A program made the position numbers and the translations under genes. Below the pieces are notes generated by a model that did not search any database, was not told the DNA's origin, and worked only from the letters and a program-made list of their open reading frames with translations. DNA of 64,000 bases from Nocardioides albus. GTDB lineage: Bacteria > Actinomycetota > Actinomycetes > Propionibacteriales > Nocardioidaceae. The stretch is taken from NCBI RefSeq assembly GCF_014648255.1, contig NZ_BMQT01000004.1:475765-539764 (forward strand). Direction: 5' to 3'. Of this stretch, positions 25,952 through 34,820 are shown in pieces; the first letter of the stretch is position 1; every line of letters begins with the position of its first letter.

Positions 25952-28197
25952 GTGATTCCAATGGTGTGCCCGACAACAACTCTCGCGGGCGCGAACCTTC
26001 GTTCGAGCGGCCGCCCGTCGACCCCGACAAGACCATGATCAGGCCGCGAGTCGCCCGACCCAGCGGTCCCACCGGTTCGCCTCCTCCGCCACCTCCTCCA
26101 CCGCCGCAGGCCGCGCCGGAGGACACCCCCGGGATGATCGGGCCGTACCGGCTCGAGGATCAGGTGGCGTCCAACGAGATGGCTGTCGTCTACCGGGCCA
26201 CCGACACCCGGCTCAACCGAGCCGTCGCCCTCAAGGTACTCCTCGGGCGCAGCGCCCGTGATCCAGAATTCGTGACACGGTTCGACAAGCAGGCCACGCT
26301 GATGGCCAAGCTGGACTCTCCCCACATCATGGGCGTCTACACCAATGGCCGCACCAGCGACGGCGCTCCCTACCTGGTCTCCCAGTTCGCCGACGGAGGT
26401 GACCTCGGCTCGCTGCTCAAGACCCGTGGACGCCTTCCCGGCCCGCTGGCCGCCGACATCTGCGCTCAGATCGCCGATGGTCTGGCTGCGATCCACTCAC
26501 CCGAGGTCGGCGTCGTGCACGGCGACGTGAAACCGTCGAACATCCTGCTGCGCGACGGGAACAGTCCACCGCACGCCTATCTGTCCGACTTCGCGGCGGC
26601 GCGAGCCGATGACTCCGCGACTGCCAGGCCCGGGATCCACTCAGGTGCCTGGAACTATCTGGCCCCCGAGCGGGCGATGGGCGCGCCGGCCACTCCGGCG
26701 AGCGACCTCTACTCGTTGGGCTGTCTGTTCTACGAGCTTGTCACCGGGACTGTTCCCTTCGCCGGGGCGAACGACGTCGAGACCGCGATGGCTCATGGAT
26801 CGCAGCCGATCCCGACGCTGCCGGGCCGAGATGACTTCACTCTGCAGGCTAATGACCTCCTCTCCGGTGAGCGCGGCCTGCTCGTCAAAGATCCGGCCCA
26901 GCGTACGAACGACGCTGTCCGGGTTCGCGACCGTTTCGCGGCGATGGCCGGACGCCAGATGGGTTTCGCGTCCGGCGCCACCGTCACCCTGCAACGCGCC
27001 AAGGCCAAGTGGTGGATCGCCGGTGTCGCGACCCTCGCGGTCCTTGTGGCGGGCGGTGCTGCGGTGGGCATCACCCTCGCGACCACGGAGAACACTCCCG
27101 CCAAGCCCAAACCGGCAGTACGTGGAGATGTCGACGGGGATCGGCTGGGCGATCTAGTGCTTGGTGCACCGTTCGGCGATGTGAACTACAACTGGGAGGA
27201 CAACGCCGCGACGCTCTTCGCCTCGACCGGCAAGGCGTTCGAGAGCGGCACCACCAAAGGTCTCAAGTTCGGCAATCTGCTCGGGGACCTCGATGCCGAC
27301 GGGCGGGTCGACGTCGTGCAGGTTTCAGGGATCGGATCTTCGTTCAATGTCGACTCCAACGCAAAGCATCAGCCCGACGGCGCCATCCAGGTGCCGGCCT
27401 CGGGTAAGCGCCTGGCCATGTTGTGCGCAGACTTCAACGGTGACGGGCGTGATGACATTGCCATGATCTCTGTCGGTAACGGAACCAAGCTGCCCGCGGA
27501 TGATGCTGAGCTCGGCAAGCTCACGGATCTCGAGTTGCACGTCACCGTCATGCAGAGCAAGGCGGACAACACCTGGGCGAAGAGCGAAGATTGGTTCACC
27601 ACGACCTGGAAGGGCACGACGTTCGACGTGAACTTCGAGGTCGGTGACCTCGATGGCGACAAGCGGGCCGACATCGTCATGGGTGCCAGGGAGGCCTCGC
27701 CGGTCGCAGCCGTTCTGCTGAGGAGTCAGGGCTCGAAGTTCACGAAGGTAGATCTCGAGGTGCCCGGACCTGATGGGGACCGGGCGGGAGAGTCGGCGAT
27801 GTATGCCGACGTCACCGGGGATGGGAAGGACGATCTGATCACCCACGAGACCGTGGATGGGAAATGGGTCATCCGCGTCCACTCCTACGACGTCGATGGT
27901 AAGCGGTTCGTCCACGAGCCGTCGTGGGACATCGATGACCCTGTGAAAAACCAGGACGCACTGGGAGGGGCTCAGATCGCCGCCGTATCCGACGTCAACG
28001 GCGACGGGAAAGATGATCTGGTCAATCCGCTGAGCTCCGGCGACGGAGACTTCGGGTACGTCAACAAGGCGTCGGTCCTGATCTCGGGACAGGACAAGTT
28101 CACTGCCGAAACGTGGGAGATGCCAGCAGCCGATCAGTTCAAGCCGCACCCCCCGTTGCGCAACGCGTCCAACAACAACAGCACCGGAACGTACTAG
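25948..28197 (+). CDS. Degenerate Ser/Thr kinase (probable pseudokinase) with extracellular FG-GAP repeats
   Basis: The 749-residue product has a Pro-rich head and a kinase-like domain (about 60-320). A membrane helix near 355-380 and about six FG-GAP units (DVDGDRLGD, DLDADGRVD, DFNGDGRDD, DLDGDKRAD, DVTGDGKDD, DVNGDGKDD) follow. Several hallmarks are altered. The glycine loop reads VASNEMAVV, without the three Gly. The alpha-C Glu is Gln (FDKQATL). HRD is HGD (near 191) and DFG is DFA (near 214). The ATP lysine (VALKV, residue 96) and both catalytic Asp remain. It may bind but poorly hydrolyse ATP and act as partner or scaffold of the kinase at 23741. The ATGA overlap implies co-translation of the two. 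Confidence 0.88.
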   Translation: MSDSNGVPDNNSRGREPSFERPPVDPDKTMIRPRVARPSGPTGSPPPPPPPPPQAAPEDTPGMIGPYRLEDQVASNEMAVVYRATDTRLNRAVALKVLLGRSARDPEFVTRFDKQATLMAKLDSPHIMGVYTNGRTSDGAPYLVSQFADGGDLGSLLKTRGRLPGPLAADICAQIADGLAAIHSPEVGVVHGDVKPSNILLRDGNSPPHAYLSDFAAARADDSATARPGIHSGAWNYLAPERAMGAPATPASDLYSLGCLFYELVTGTVPFAGANDVETAMAHGSQPIPTLPGRDDFTLQANDLLSGERGLLVKDPAQRTNDAVRVRDRFAAMAGRQMGFASGATVTLQRAKAKWWIAGVATLAVLVAGGAAVGITLATTENTPAKPKPAVRGDVDGDRLGDLVLGAPFGDVNYNWEDNAATLFASTGKAFESGTTKGLKFGNLLGDLDADGRVDVVQVSGIGSSFNVDSNAKHQPDGAIQVPASGKRLAMLCADFNGDGRDDIAMISVGNGTKLPADDAELGKLTDLELHVTVMQSKADNTWAKSEDWFTTTWKGTTFDVNFEVGDLDGDKRADIVMGAREASPVAAVLLRSQGSKFTKVDLEVPGPDGDRAGESAMYADVTGDGKDDLITHETVDGKWVIRVHSYDVDGKRFVHEPSWDIDDPVKNQDALGGAQIAAVSDVNGDGKDDLVNPLSSGDGDFGYVNKASVLISGQDKFTAETWEMPAADQFKPHPPLRNASNNNSTGTY

Positions 28198-28203
28198 ATC
28201 AAA

Positions 28204-28234
28204 CGGCCCGCGACCTGGTTCAGGTCGCGGGCCG
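28204..28234. terminator. Bidirectional terminator between convergent genes
   Basis: A perfect 14-bp inverted repeat with a 3-base loop (arms 28204-28217 and 28221-28234) lies between the pseudokinase stop and the EccC stop. Confidence 0.88.
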
Positions 28235-28257
28235 CTGCATCGGTCATGGCGGATGTG

Positions 28258-31200
28258 TTATTCCGTGGAATCGCTCCACGCCAGCTGGATGACCTCGACT
28301 CCGCGATCGCGGGTGACCAGACGGCCACGGCCTGGGCGTGTTGGGACCGGCTTGAGGTTGCCGATGAGCGGGCCCTCGTCCGGGCTTCCCGAGAGCAGCA
28401 GGCCGGGCATGGCCAGGTCGCGCATCGACTGGATGACCGACTCGTAGAGGGACCGCGACGCTCCACCTGAGCGACGGGCCAGGATGACGTGCAGGCCGAC
28501 GTCGCCGGCCTGGGCCATCAGCGGCTGCAGCGGCGCCAGCGGCGAGCCTTGCTGGGTCGAGACCAAGTCGTAGTCATCGACCAGCAAGAAGAGGTCGGCA
28601 CCTTCCCACCAGGACCGGTTGCGCAGTTCCTCGGCGGTGACGTCGGGCCCAGGGATTCGCTTGGAGAGGTAGCCGGCCAGATCCTGTAGCGTGGGATTGG
28701 CCTGGGTCGCCGAGGTCAGGTAGCTGACCAGGTAGTCCTGGGGAATCTCGCCGAGCAGCGAACGCCGGTAGTCAACCACCGCGATCTGCGCTTCCTTGGG
28801 GGAATGCGTCCGCATGATCTCGTGGGCGATGTTGCGAAGCATCGCGGACTTGCCCGACTGCCCGTCACCGAAGACGAGCAGGTGAGGCTGGGTCTCGGGG
28901 TCGAGACCGACTGGGGCCAACTCCTTCTCGTTGATGCCCAGGAGGAGTCGCTTGCCGGGCTTCTCCTCGGTGACGCCGGCCTGTTCGCGGACCCGCTCGA
29001 TCGTGATCCGCTCCGGCAGCAGCCGCAGCTTCGGTCCGGCGGGACCCTGCCACGCGGCCGAGACGCGGGAGATCAGGTCGTCGACGCCGTCGCCCAGCGT
29101 CGTAGCGGAGCCGTCTCCGTCCATCCGGGGCAGGGCGCTGAGGAAGTGGAGCTTCTCCTTCACGATGCCTCGACCCGGGCGCCCGGTCGGCACCAGCGCG
29201 GCCAGCTTGCGGTCGAGCTCGGAGTCCATCGGGTCACCCAGGCGCAGCTCGAGCTTGGTGCCGAAGACGTCGCGCATCGAGGAGCGGAACTCGGCCCAGC
29301 GGCCCGCCGCGGCGACGATGTGGACACCGAAGGTCAGGCCGCGCGGAGCGATCTCCTGGATGGCGTACTCGAGGTCGTCGAAGTCGGCGCGCAGCGTGCC
29401 CCAGCCGTCGATGACGAGGAAGACGTCGCCCCAGCCGTCGTCGGCCTGGCCACGAGCACGGCGGGTGCGGTAGGTCTCGATCGAGTCGATGCCCTGCGCG
29501 CGGAAGTAGGCCTCGCGGCGGTCGATGATCCCGGAGATCTCGGCCAGGACGCGGCGTACGACGTCCGGCTCGGAACGGGTTCCGACGCCGGAGACGTGCG
29601 GGAGCTTGGCCAGCGGCGCGAACGTTCCGCCACCGAAGTCGAGGACGAAGAACTGCACCTCCTGCGGCGTCATGGTCAACGACATCGACGTGACGATGGT
29701 GCGGAGCGTGGTCGACTTACCGGTGCGTGGTGCGCCGATGACCGCGACGTGACCGGCGGCCCCGCGCAGGTCGAGGGTGAGCGTGTCGCGGAGCTGCTCG
29801 CGCGGCTTGTCGACGATGCCGAGCGGCACCACCAGCCCGCCGAGCCGCTTCCAGGCCGGCGAGTGCAGGCCGAGCTCGGGCGAGGTGGTCAGATCGGGCA
29901 TCAGCGTGTCGAGCGTGTCGGGGATGTCGAGCGGCGGCAGCCAGACCTGGTGGGCCGGGACGCCGTGGCCGGTCATCCGGTCGACGGCGATGTCGAGCAT
30001 CGATTTCTCGACGCCGTCCGCGCCCACGACCGGGGTGGCCGGACGCTCTTCCTCCTCGACCGGCAATGCCAGCTGCTTCACCTCGGCGATCGAGAACGGG
30101 TAGATGCCCTGCAGCTTGCCGCCCTCGTCGCGGCGGACCCGCGAACCCGCGGCCGGGGGGCCGGAGACGTACGCAGCCCGGAACCGCTGCATGTTGGTCG
30201 GGTCGGGCTTCAGGTAACCGAGGCCGGGGATCGCCGGGAGCTCGTAGGCGTCCGGCACGCCGAGCACGGTCCGCGACTCCTGCGCCGAGAACGTGCGCAG
30301 CCCGACGCGGTAGGAGAGGTGGGAGTCGAGACCGCGCAGGCGGCCCTCCTCCAGGCGCTGCGAGGCGAGCAGCAGGTGGATGCCGAGCGATCGGCCCAGA
30401 CGGCCGATCGCGACGAACAGGTCGATGAACTCGGGCTTGGCCGAGAGCATCTCGGAGAACTCGTCGACCACGATGAACAGCGACGGCAGCGGATCCATCG
30501 ACGGATCCTGCGTACGCGCCTTCTCGTAGTCCTTCAAGGAGGAGAAGTTGCCGGCCTCGCGCAGGAGCTCCTGGCGGCGGGTCATCTCACCGGAGAGCGC
30601 GTCCTGCATACGGTCGACCAGGGTGAGCTCGCCCTCGAGGTTGGTGATCACCGCGGAGACGTGCGGCATGCCCGCCATCCCGGCGAAGGTCGCACCACCC
30701 TTGAAGTCGACCAGCACCAGGTTGAGGACCTCGGGCGGGTGGGTGAGCACCAGACCGAGCACGAGGGTGCGGAGGAACTCCGACTTACCGGAACCGGTCG
30801 CGCCGATGACGAGACCGTGCGGCCCCATTCCCTGCTGCGCCGACTCCTTGATGTCCATGTAGACCTGCTGACCGGCCTCACCGACACCGACCGGCACGCG
30901 CAGCCGGTCCCGGTTGGCACGAGGTCGCCAGGCGACGTCGGGGTCGAAGGAGCGTACGTCTCCCAGGCCGAGCAGCGCCATGTAGTCCTTCGGTGCGGCG
31001 ATCTCGGTGTCCTGCGGGGTCTCCGCGGCGATGTCGGAGCCCTCCGGAGACACCGTGTAGAGCGCGGTGAGGCGACGGGCGTAGGCCTCGGCGTCGGCCA
31101 TCGTCATCTGGTCCACGCGCAGCCGGACCGGGTCCATGCGTACGCGCACCTGGTAGCCGGGGACGGTGCTGTTCTCGTCGGGCTCCTCGTCATCGATCAG

Positions 31201-32289
31201 GAACCGCACCCGGCTGGAGTCGAAGAGCTCGTCCCAGTGGGTCGGCAGGTCGATGACGGTGACGCCCTGGATCCCGTCGTCGGGGAGCACGTGGTTGCCC
31301 GGCGGCACGGAGCCGCCGTCGACGATGACCACGACCTGAGGCGCCGGGATCCGGTCGTCAGTGCCCCAGCGGGCACGCTCGCCGACCTCGGTCGGAAGCA
31401 GGGCGCCGAGGTCGTTGATGCTGGTCACCACCATGCGGCGCGGCCCGACGGCGTCGACCTCACGGCCGCTCTGCGCGTGCGGGAGCCACTTGACCCAGTC
31501 CCACTCGGCCAGGTTGCGCTCGGACGTGAGCACGGCGACGATCAGCTGCTCCGGCGAGTGGAAGGCCGTCATCCCGCAGATCAGGGCGCGGGCCAGCGCC
31601 CTGGCCTGGTCCTCGTTGCCGCAGATCTCCATCTTGTCGAACCCGCGCAGGTTGGTCGCCGCGGGCAGGTCGGGCTGGACCCGGTGGACGGTCAGCAGCC
31701 GGTGCAGCGCGCTCGCCGAGGCCGGGTCGACCTGGTCGATCGGGGTCTGCTGGGGCGGCACCAGGGTCAGGGCCAGAGGCTGGTGCGCGACGCCGTAACG
31801 GACGTCGAGGTAGCGCTTGTGGGTGTTCGACCGCTCCCACAGCCGGCTGCGCTCCTCGGCGATCGCCGGCAGCGAGGACGGCGCGGGGTAGTGCCAGGTC
31901 AGCGCCTTGCGCTGCTGCTCACCGGCCTTGCGCGCCGACTGGCGGACGCCGGCCAGATAGCGCAGATAGTCCGTACGCTGCCCGCCGACCTGCTTCTGCT
32001 TCTGCTTCCGCTGGCGGTCGATCTGCACGAAGATGAAGCCGAGGGTGGCGAAGAGGAACATGCCGGCCGCGATGTAGCGCTGGATCGGCGGGGAACCGCC
32101 CGTGCCGGACTGCATCGTCGCGATGAGCACGATCGACCCGAGACCACCGAGCATGGGGATGGCGTTCATCAAGATGCCGCCGACGCCCTCGCCCTCTTCG
32201 ATAGCCGGCGGCGGGTTGAGTGCGAGCTCCCCCTCGGGGACCTCTGGCTCATCGGTGCGGGTACCGCCGGCTGTCGCAGCGATAGTCAC
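28258..32289 (-). CDS. eccC: Type VII secretion ATPase EccC (fused EccCa/EccCb)
   Basis: The 1343-residue product has two N-terminal membrane segments (about 37-60 and 68-88) and three FtsK/SpoIIIE ATPase domains. Their P-loops are GATGSGKSEF near 490, GAPRTGKST near 855 and GDGQSGKSA near 1141. The Walker B strands are LFIVVDEFSEM, VFLVIDGWG and LFLLVDDYD. This is the standard actinobacterial EccC motor, which recognises WXG100 substrates in its last domain and drives export. Unlike the motor at 3368 it has no FHA domain. It is transcribed on the minus strand, away from the eccD-like gene at 32464. The 174 bases between them hold both promoters. Length and motifs match fused EccC well. Confidence 0.95.
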   Translation of the reverse strand: MTIAATAGGTRTDEPEVPEGELALNPPPAIEEGEGVGGILMNAIPMLGGLGSIVLIATMQSGTGGSPPIQRYIAAGMFLFATLGFIFVQIDRQRKQKQKQVGGQRTDYLRYLAGVRQSARKAGEQQRKALTWHYPAPSSLPAIAEERSRLWERSNTHKRYLDVRYGVAHQPLALTLVPPQQTPIDQVDPASASALHRLLTVHRVQPDLPAATNLRGFDKMEICGNEDQARALARALICGMTAFHSPEQLIVAVLTSERNLAEWDWVKWLPHAQSGREVDAVGPRRMVVTSINDLGALLPTEVGERARWGTDDRIPAPQVVVIVDGGSVPPGNHVLPDDGIQGVTVIDLPTHWDELFDSSRVRFLIDDEEPDENSTVPGYQVRVRMDPVRLRVDQMTMADAEAYARRLTALYTVSPEGSDIAAETPQDTEIAAPKDYMALLGLGDVRSFDPDVAWRPRANRDRLRVPVGVGEAGQQVYMDIKESAQQGMGPHGLVIGATGSGKSEFLRTLVLGLVLTHPPEVLNLVLVDFKGGATFAGMAGMPHVSAVITNLEGELTLVDRMQDALSGEMTRRQELLREAGNFSSLKDYEKARTQDPSMDPLPSLFIVVDEFSEMLSAKPEFIDLFVAIGRLGRSLGIHLLLASQRLEEGRLRGLDSHLSYRVGLRTFSAQESRTVLGVPDAYELPAIPGLGYLKPDPTNMQRFRAAYVSGPPAAGSRVRRDEGGKLQGIYPFSIAEVKQLALPVEEEERPATPVVGADGVEKSMLDIAVDRMTGHGVPAHQVWLPPLDIPDTLDTLMPDLTTSPELGLHSPAWKRLGGLVVPLGIVDKPREQLRDTLTLDLRGAAGHVAVIGAPRTGKSTTLRTIVTSMSLTMTPQEVQFFVLDFGGGTFAPLAKLPHVSGVGTRSEPDVVRRVLAEISGIIDRREAYFRAQGIDSIETYRTRRARGQADDGWGDVFLVIDGWGTLRADFDDLEYAIQEIAPRGLTFGVHIVAAAGRWAEFRSSMRDVFGTKLELRLGDPMDSELDRKLAALVPTGRPGRGIVKEKLHFLSALPRMDGDGSATTLGDGVDDLISRVSAAWQGPAGPKLRLLPERITIERVREQAGVTEEKPGKRLLLGINEKELAPVGLDPETQPHLLVFGDGQSGKSAMLRNIAHEIMRTHSPKEAQIAVVDYRRSLLGEIPQDYLVSYLTSATQANPTLQDLAGYLSKRIPGPDVTAEELRNRSWWEGADLFLLVDDYDLVSTQQGSPLAPLQPLMAQAGDVGLHVILARRSGGASRSLYESVIQSMRDLAMPGLLLSGSPDEGPLIGNLKPVPTRPGRGRLVTRDRGVEVIQLAWSDSTE

Positions 32290-32463
32290 ATGTCCCCCTG
32301 GGAGTGGTTCAACGCCCCGCGGGCCCGGATGCCGCAGGTGGTCAGGATCTTAGAGTGCCCACACCCCGGCCACTACCTTTAACCGTGCCGGTCGGGTAAA
32401 ACGGGCGGTGGAGCTTCCGATGTGGAACTCTGTCACAGGGTCTTCACGCATCCGGGAGGTGTC

Positions 32464-33837
32464 ATGCCCACTCAGACGGCCGATGCCGTTGAGCCGGCGC
32501 TCGCAGCCGGCGGTCTGGCGGTCACGGTCCACGGCACCGCCGGAGTGGTCGACATCGTCGTCCCGTCCGACGCGCATGCCTCGGACCTGGCCCGGGAGTA
32601 CGCCACGGCAGTCGGTCTTCCCGCGCCGCCGGTGCTGCGCGACCGACGTGGAGACGTGCTCGTGCCGGACGTCTCGCTCGCCTCGCGCGGCGTCAGCTCG
32701 GGCGCCTTGCTGGCCGCCGACTCCCCGCCCACGCAGGCCTACGCGCGTCGCGAGGTCGTGCAGACGATCGCCCCGACACGCGCGGGCAGCTTCTCTTTCT
32801 TCTGGGGCGGCCTGGCCGCCCTGCTGGCTGTCGCCGCCGCCGGGTTCGGTGCCCAGGCCGACGGGTGGCAGCAGACCGCCGTCGGGGCCCTGCTCGGTCT
32901 CGGCGCGCTGATCGGCATCGTCCCCGCCGGAGCGTACGCAGCGCGCCGGGCGATCGTCGCCCCGGCGTTCGCGGCTGGCGCCGCCTTCGTCCTCACCGTC
33001 GATCCGGTGCCCGAGACTCTGCCGATCGCCGTCGGCGTGGCCGGGCTGAGTGCTGCGGTCGTCGCTACGATCTCGCGGTCGCTCGTCGACGACGTCGATC
33101 CCGCTCTCAAGGTCTGGACCATGACCGGTGCCGCGGTCTTCGTGGTGACCGCCCTGTGCGCCCTGGTCGGCACCTCCCCGCAGGTGCCGTGGTCGATCAT
33201 GTTCGCCGCCGCTGCGCTGGCGGCGCGGATCGTGCCCTCGTACGCCGTCGACGTGCCCGACTCCTATCTCCTCGACGTCTCCAAGCTGTCGGTGACAGCC
33301 TGGTCGGCGCGGGCCAAGACGACCTCGAGCACGTCGACAGTCCCGTTCGGCGAGGTCACCCAGGTCGCCGAGCGTGGCGCTCGCACGCTGGCCGCGGCCG
33401 CGTGGGCGGTCCTCGGCGTGGTGGCGGTGAGCGCGCCGGGCGTGGTCGCCACCGCTACCGCCCCCGTGGACCGGATCGGCGCCTGGGTGATCCTGCTGGC
33501 GGGCGCCTTCGTGATCCTGCTCGCGGCGCGCAGCTATCGCTACTGGCTGCCGCGTGGCGTACTGCGGGTCGCCGGGATTATTGCGCTGGCGGTCGGGGTC
33601 CGTGCGTTCGTAGGCTGGGCCGACCCGGAGCTGGTCTCCTGGTTCGGACTGGGAGTCGTGGTGATCGGTTGTGCTGTGATCGTCGCGGCGATCGCGACCG
33701 GCCGGGGCTGGCGCTCGGCGAAGTGGGCGGCTCGGGCCGACTGGTCCGAGTCGCTGTGCGGTGCCGCCGTCATCGCTTCGTTCGTGGTTTCCTCAGGGTT
33801 TTTCCGACACCTGTGGGAATCAGGTTTCAATGGCTAG
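32464..33837 (+). CDS. EccD-like T7SS membrane protein, paralogue 1
   Basis: The ATG at 32464 has GGGAGG four bases upstream. The 457-residue product has an N-terminal ubiquitin-like domain (about 15-85: LAVTVHGTAGVVDIVVPSD, ending VSLASRGVSSGALLAAD). Some ten or eleven membrane segments fill the rest. This is the EccD layout, the T7SS channel-associated subunit with 11 membrane helices. A second EccD lies at 34821-36191 and is only distantly similar, so the two may form mixed or separate pores, perhaps one for each ATPase. Its start diverges from eccC. The assignment could also be an EccD-like protein of different role. Confidence 0.78.
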   Translation: MPTQTADAVEPALAAGGLAVTVHGTAGVVDIVVPSDAHASDLAREYATAVGLPAPPVLRDRRGDVLVPDVSLASRGVSSGALLAADSPPTQAYARREVVQTIAPTRAGSFSFFWGGLAALLAVAAAGFGAQADGWQQTAVGALLGLGALIGIVPAGAYAARRAIVAPAFAAGAAFVLTVDPVPETLPIAVGVAGLSAAVVATISRSLVDDVDPALKVWTMTGAAVFVVTALCALVGTSPQVPWSIMFAAAALAARIVPSYAVDVPDSYLLDVSKLSVTAWSARAKTTSSTSTVPFGEVTQVAERGARTLAAAAWAVLGVVAVSAPGVVATATAPVDRIGAWVILLAGAFVILLAARSYRYWLPRGVLRVAGIIALAVGVRAFVGWADPELVSWFGLGVVVIGCAVIVAAIATGRGWRSAKWAARADWSESLCGAAVIASFVVSSGFFRHLWESGFNG

Positions 33838-33867
33838 GAAGCACGGCCGAAAAAGTTCAGAGTTTCG

Positions 33868-33895
33868 TGTTTAGAACTCCGGAGACGGGGTATGA
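33868..33895 (+). promoter_or_regulatory. Promoter/operator-like element upstream of WXG100 pair
   Basis: TGTTTAGAACTC, 8 bases, then GGGTATGA. The 12-mer and spacing are identical to 8423-8450, also upstream of a WXG100 gene. It lies 97 bases before the start at 33992. This supports a common regulator or sigma factor for the WXG100 genes. Confidence 0.5.
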
Positions 33896-33991
33896 ACACA
33901 GTGTCCGGACCTCGGGGGAGCCCATCGGGAGCCGGGCTCCATCAGGTATCAAACCTAGGAAAGCCGGTTCCGCCGGTGGAAGGACAGCACC

Positions 33992-34321
33992 ATGAGCAGT
34001 GAGATCAAGCAAGGTCAGGCGATCAACGCCGCAGTCGCCTTCATCCAGGAGACGAAGAGCAAGCTGGACAGCATCAACAAGCGCACCGTCCACGAGGCGC
34101 GTGCGCAGAGCCAGGGTGGGTGGGAAGGCCAGGGCGGGAACGCGTTCCGTGGCGTGATGGACACCTTCGAGCAGAAGGCCACCACGATCACCAACGCCCT
34201 CGACGAGCTCACCGCGGGTCTGGAGAAGGCCCGCAAGCTCGGGACCGAGGCTGACGACGAGACGGCCGGCCAGAGCAGTGCGGTCCGGAGCACCATCGAA
34301 GGCACCAACTTCTCGTTCTGA
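33992..34321 (+). CDS. WXG100 family T7SS protein (WEG motif), 109 aa
   Basis: A classic ESAT-6/CFP-10-like protein. Helix one (INAAVAFIQETKSKLDSINKR) leads to a turn GGWEGQGGNAF with the WxG motif. Helix two (VMDTFEQKATTITNALDELTAGLEKA) and a flexible tail follow. Proteins of this family leave the cell through the T7SS as helical-hairpin dimers. The partner is probably the 96-residue protein encoded 26 bases downstream. GGAAGGA precedes the ATG. I see no YxxxD/E at the C-terminus; the partner may supply the signal. It is the first gene of the eccD-eccB-mycP side of the locus. Confidence 0.92.
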   Translation: MSSEIKQGQAINAAVAFIQETKSKLDSINKRTVHEARAQSQGGWEGQGGNAFRGVMDTFEQKATTITNALDELTAGLEKARKLGTEADDETAGQSSAVRSTIEGTNFSF

Positions 34322-34347
34322 GAACCACCGGACTGAAAGGGACTGAC

Positions 34348-34638
34348 ATGACCGAAATCCGTATGAACCACGGCAAGATGGCCGACATCGTCGACATCCT
34401 GCTCAAGGGTGTGAGGGACATGGACGGCGCGCTCGACGAGCTGGAGAAGTACGTCCTCAACCTCCAGGATGACTTCACCGGTGAGGCGGCAAGCGCCTAC
34501 AACCGCACCCAGGCGAAGTGGAACCAGGCCATCCGCGACCTCGGCATGGCGCTCGACCAGAACAGCAAGTTCGTCAACGAGGCCAATGCCGCGATGGGCG
34601 ACGCTGACAGGCGCGGCGCGGCCGGCCTCGGCGGCTGA
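34348..34638 (+). CDS. WXG100 family T7SS protein (FTG variant), 96 aa
   Basis: The helical hairpin has a central turn QDDFTGEAASAY, where Phe replaces the Trp of WxG, as in many CFP-10/ESAT-6 partners. Helix one contains MADIVDILLKGVRDMDGALDELEKYVL, and helix two contains TQAKWNQAIRDLGMALDQNSKFV. GAAAGGGA sits 7-8 bases before the ATG. It probably dimerises with the 109-residue protein just upstream (26-base gap, same transcript). A 15-bp perfect hairpin ends the pair, which separates their high expression from the downstream membrane genes. Confidence 0.92.
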   Translation: MTEIRMNHGKMADIVDILLKGVRDMDGALDELEKYVLNLQDDFTGEAASAYNRTQAKWNQAIRDLGMALDQNSKFVNEANAAMGDADRRGAAGLGG

Positions 34639-34660
34639 GTTCTTCAGCACAGACGCAACA

Positions 34661-34693
34661 CGAGGGGACCGGTGCACGGCACCGGTCCCCTCG
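34661..34693 (+). terminator. Hairpin terminator after WXG100 pair
   Basis: Perfect 15-bp inverted repeat (arms 34661-34675 and 34679-34693, loop ACG), followed by a short T-rich run. Confidence 0.88.
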
Positions 34694-34820
34694 TCGCTGG
34701 TTTTATGGCAAAGTCAGCGCTTGATGCTCGTTGTCTGACTCAGCGGGCGAAGCAGGGCTAACTCTCGGGACATTCGGTCGATACGTCTCGGGTACAGGCA
34801 CGACGCGAGGAGTTCGTGAA

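Noticed and set aside
28804..32382. A 1192-codon open frame on the plus strand
   Set aside because: Antisense to eccC, whose three ATPase domains are clear. The composition is only Arg/Gly/Asp-rich.
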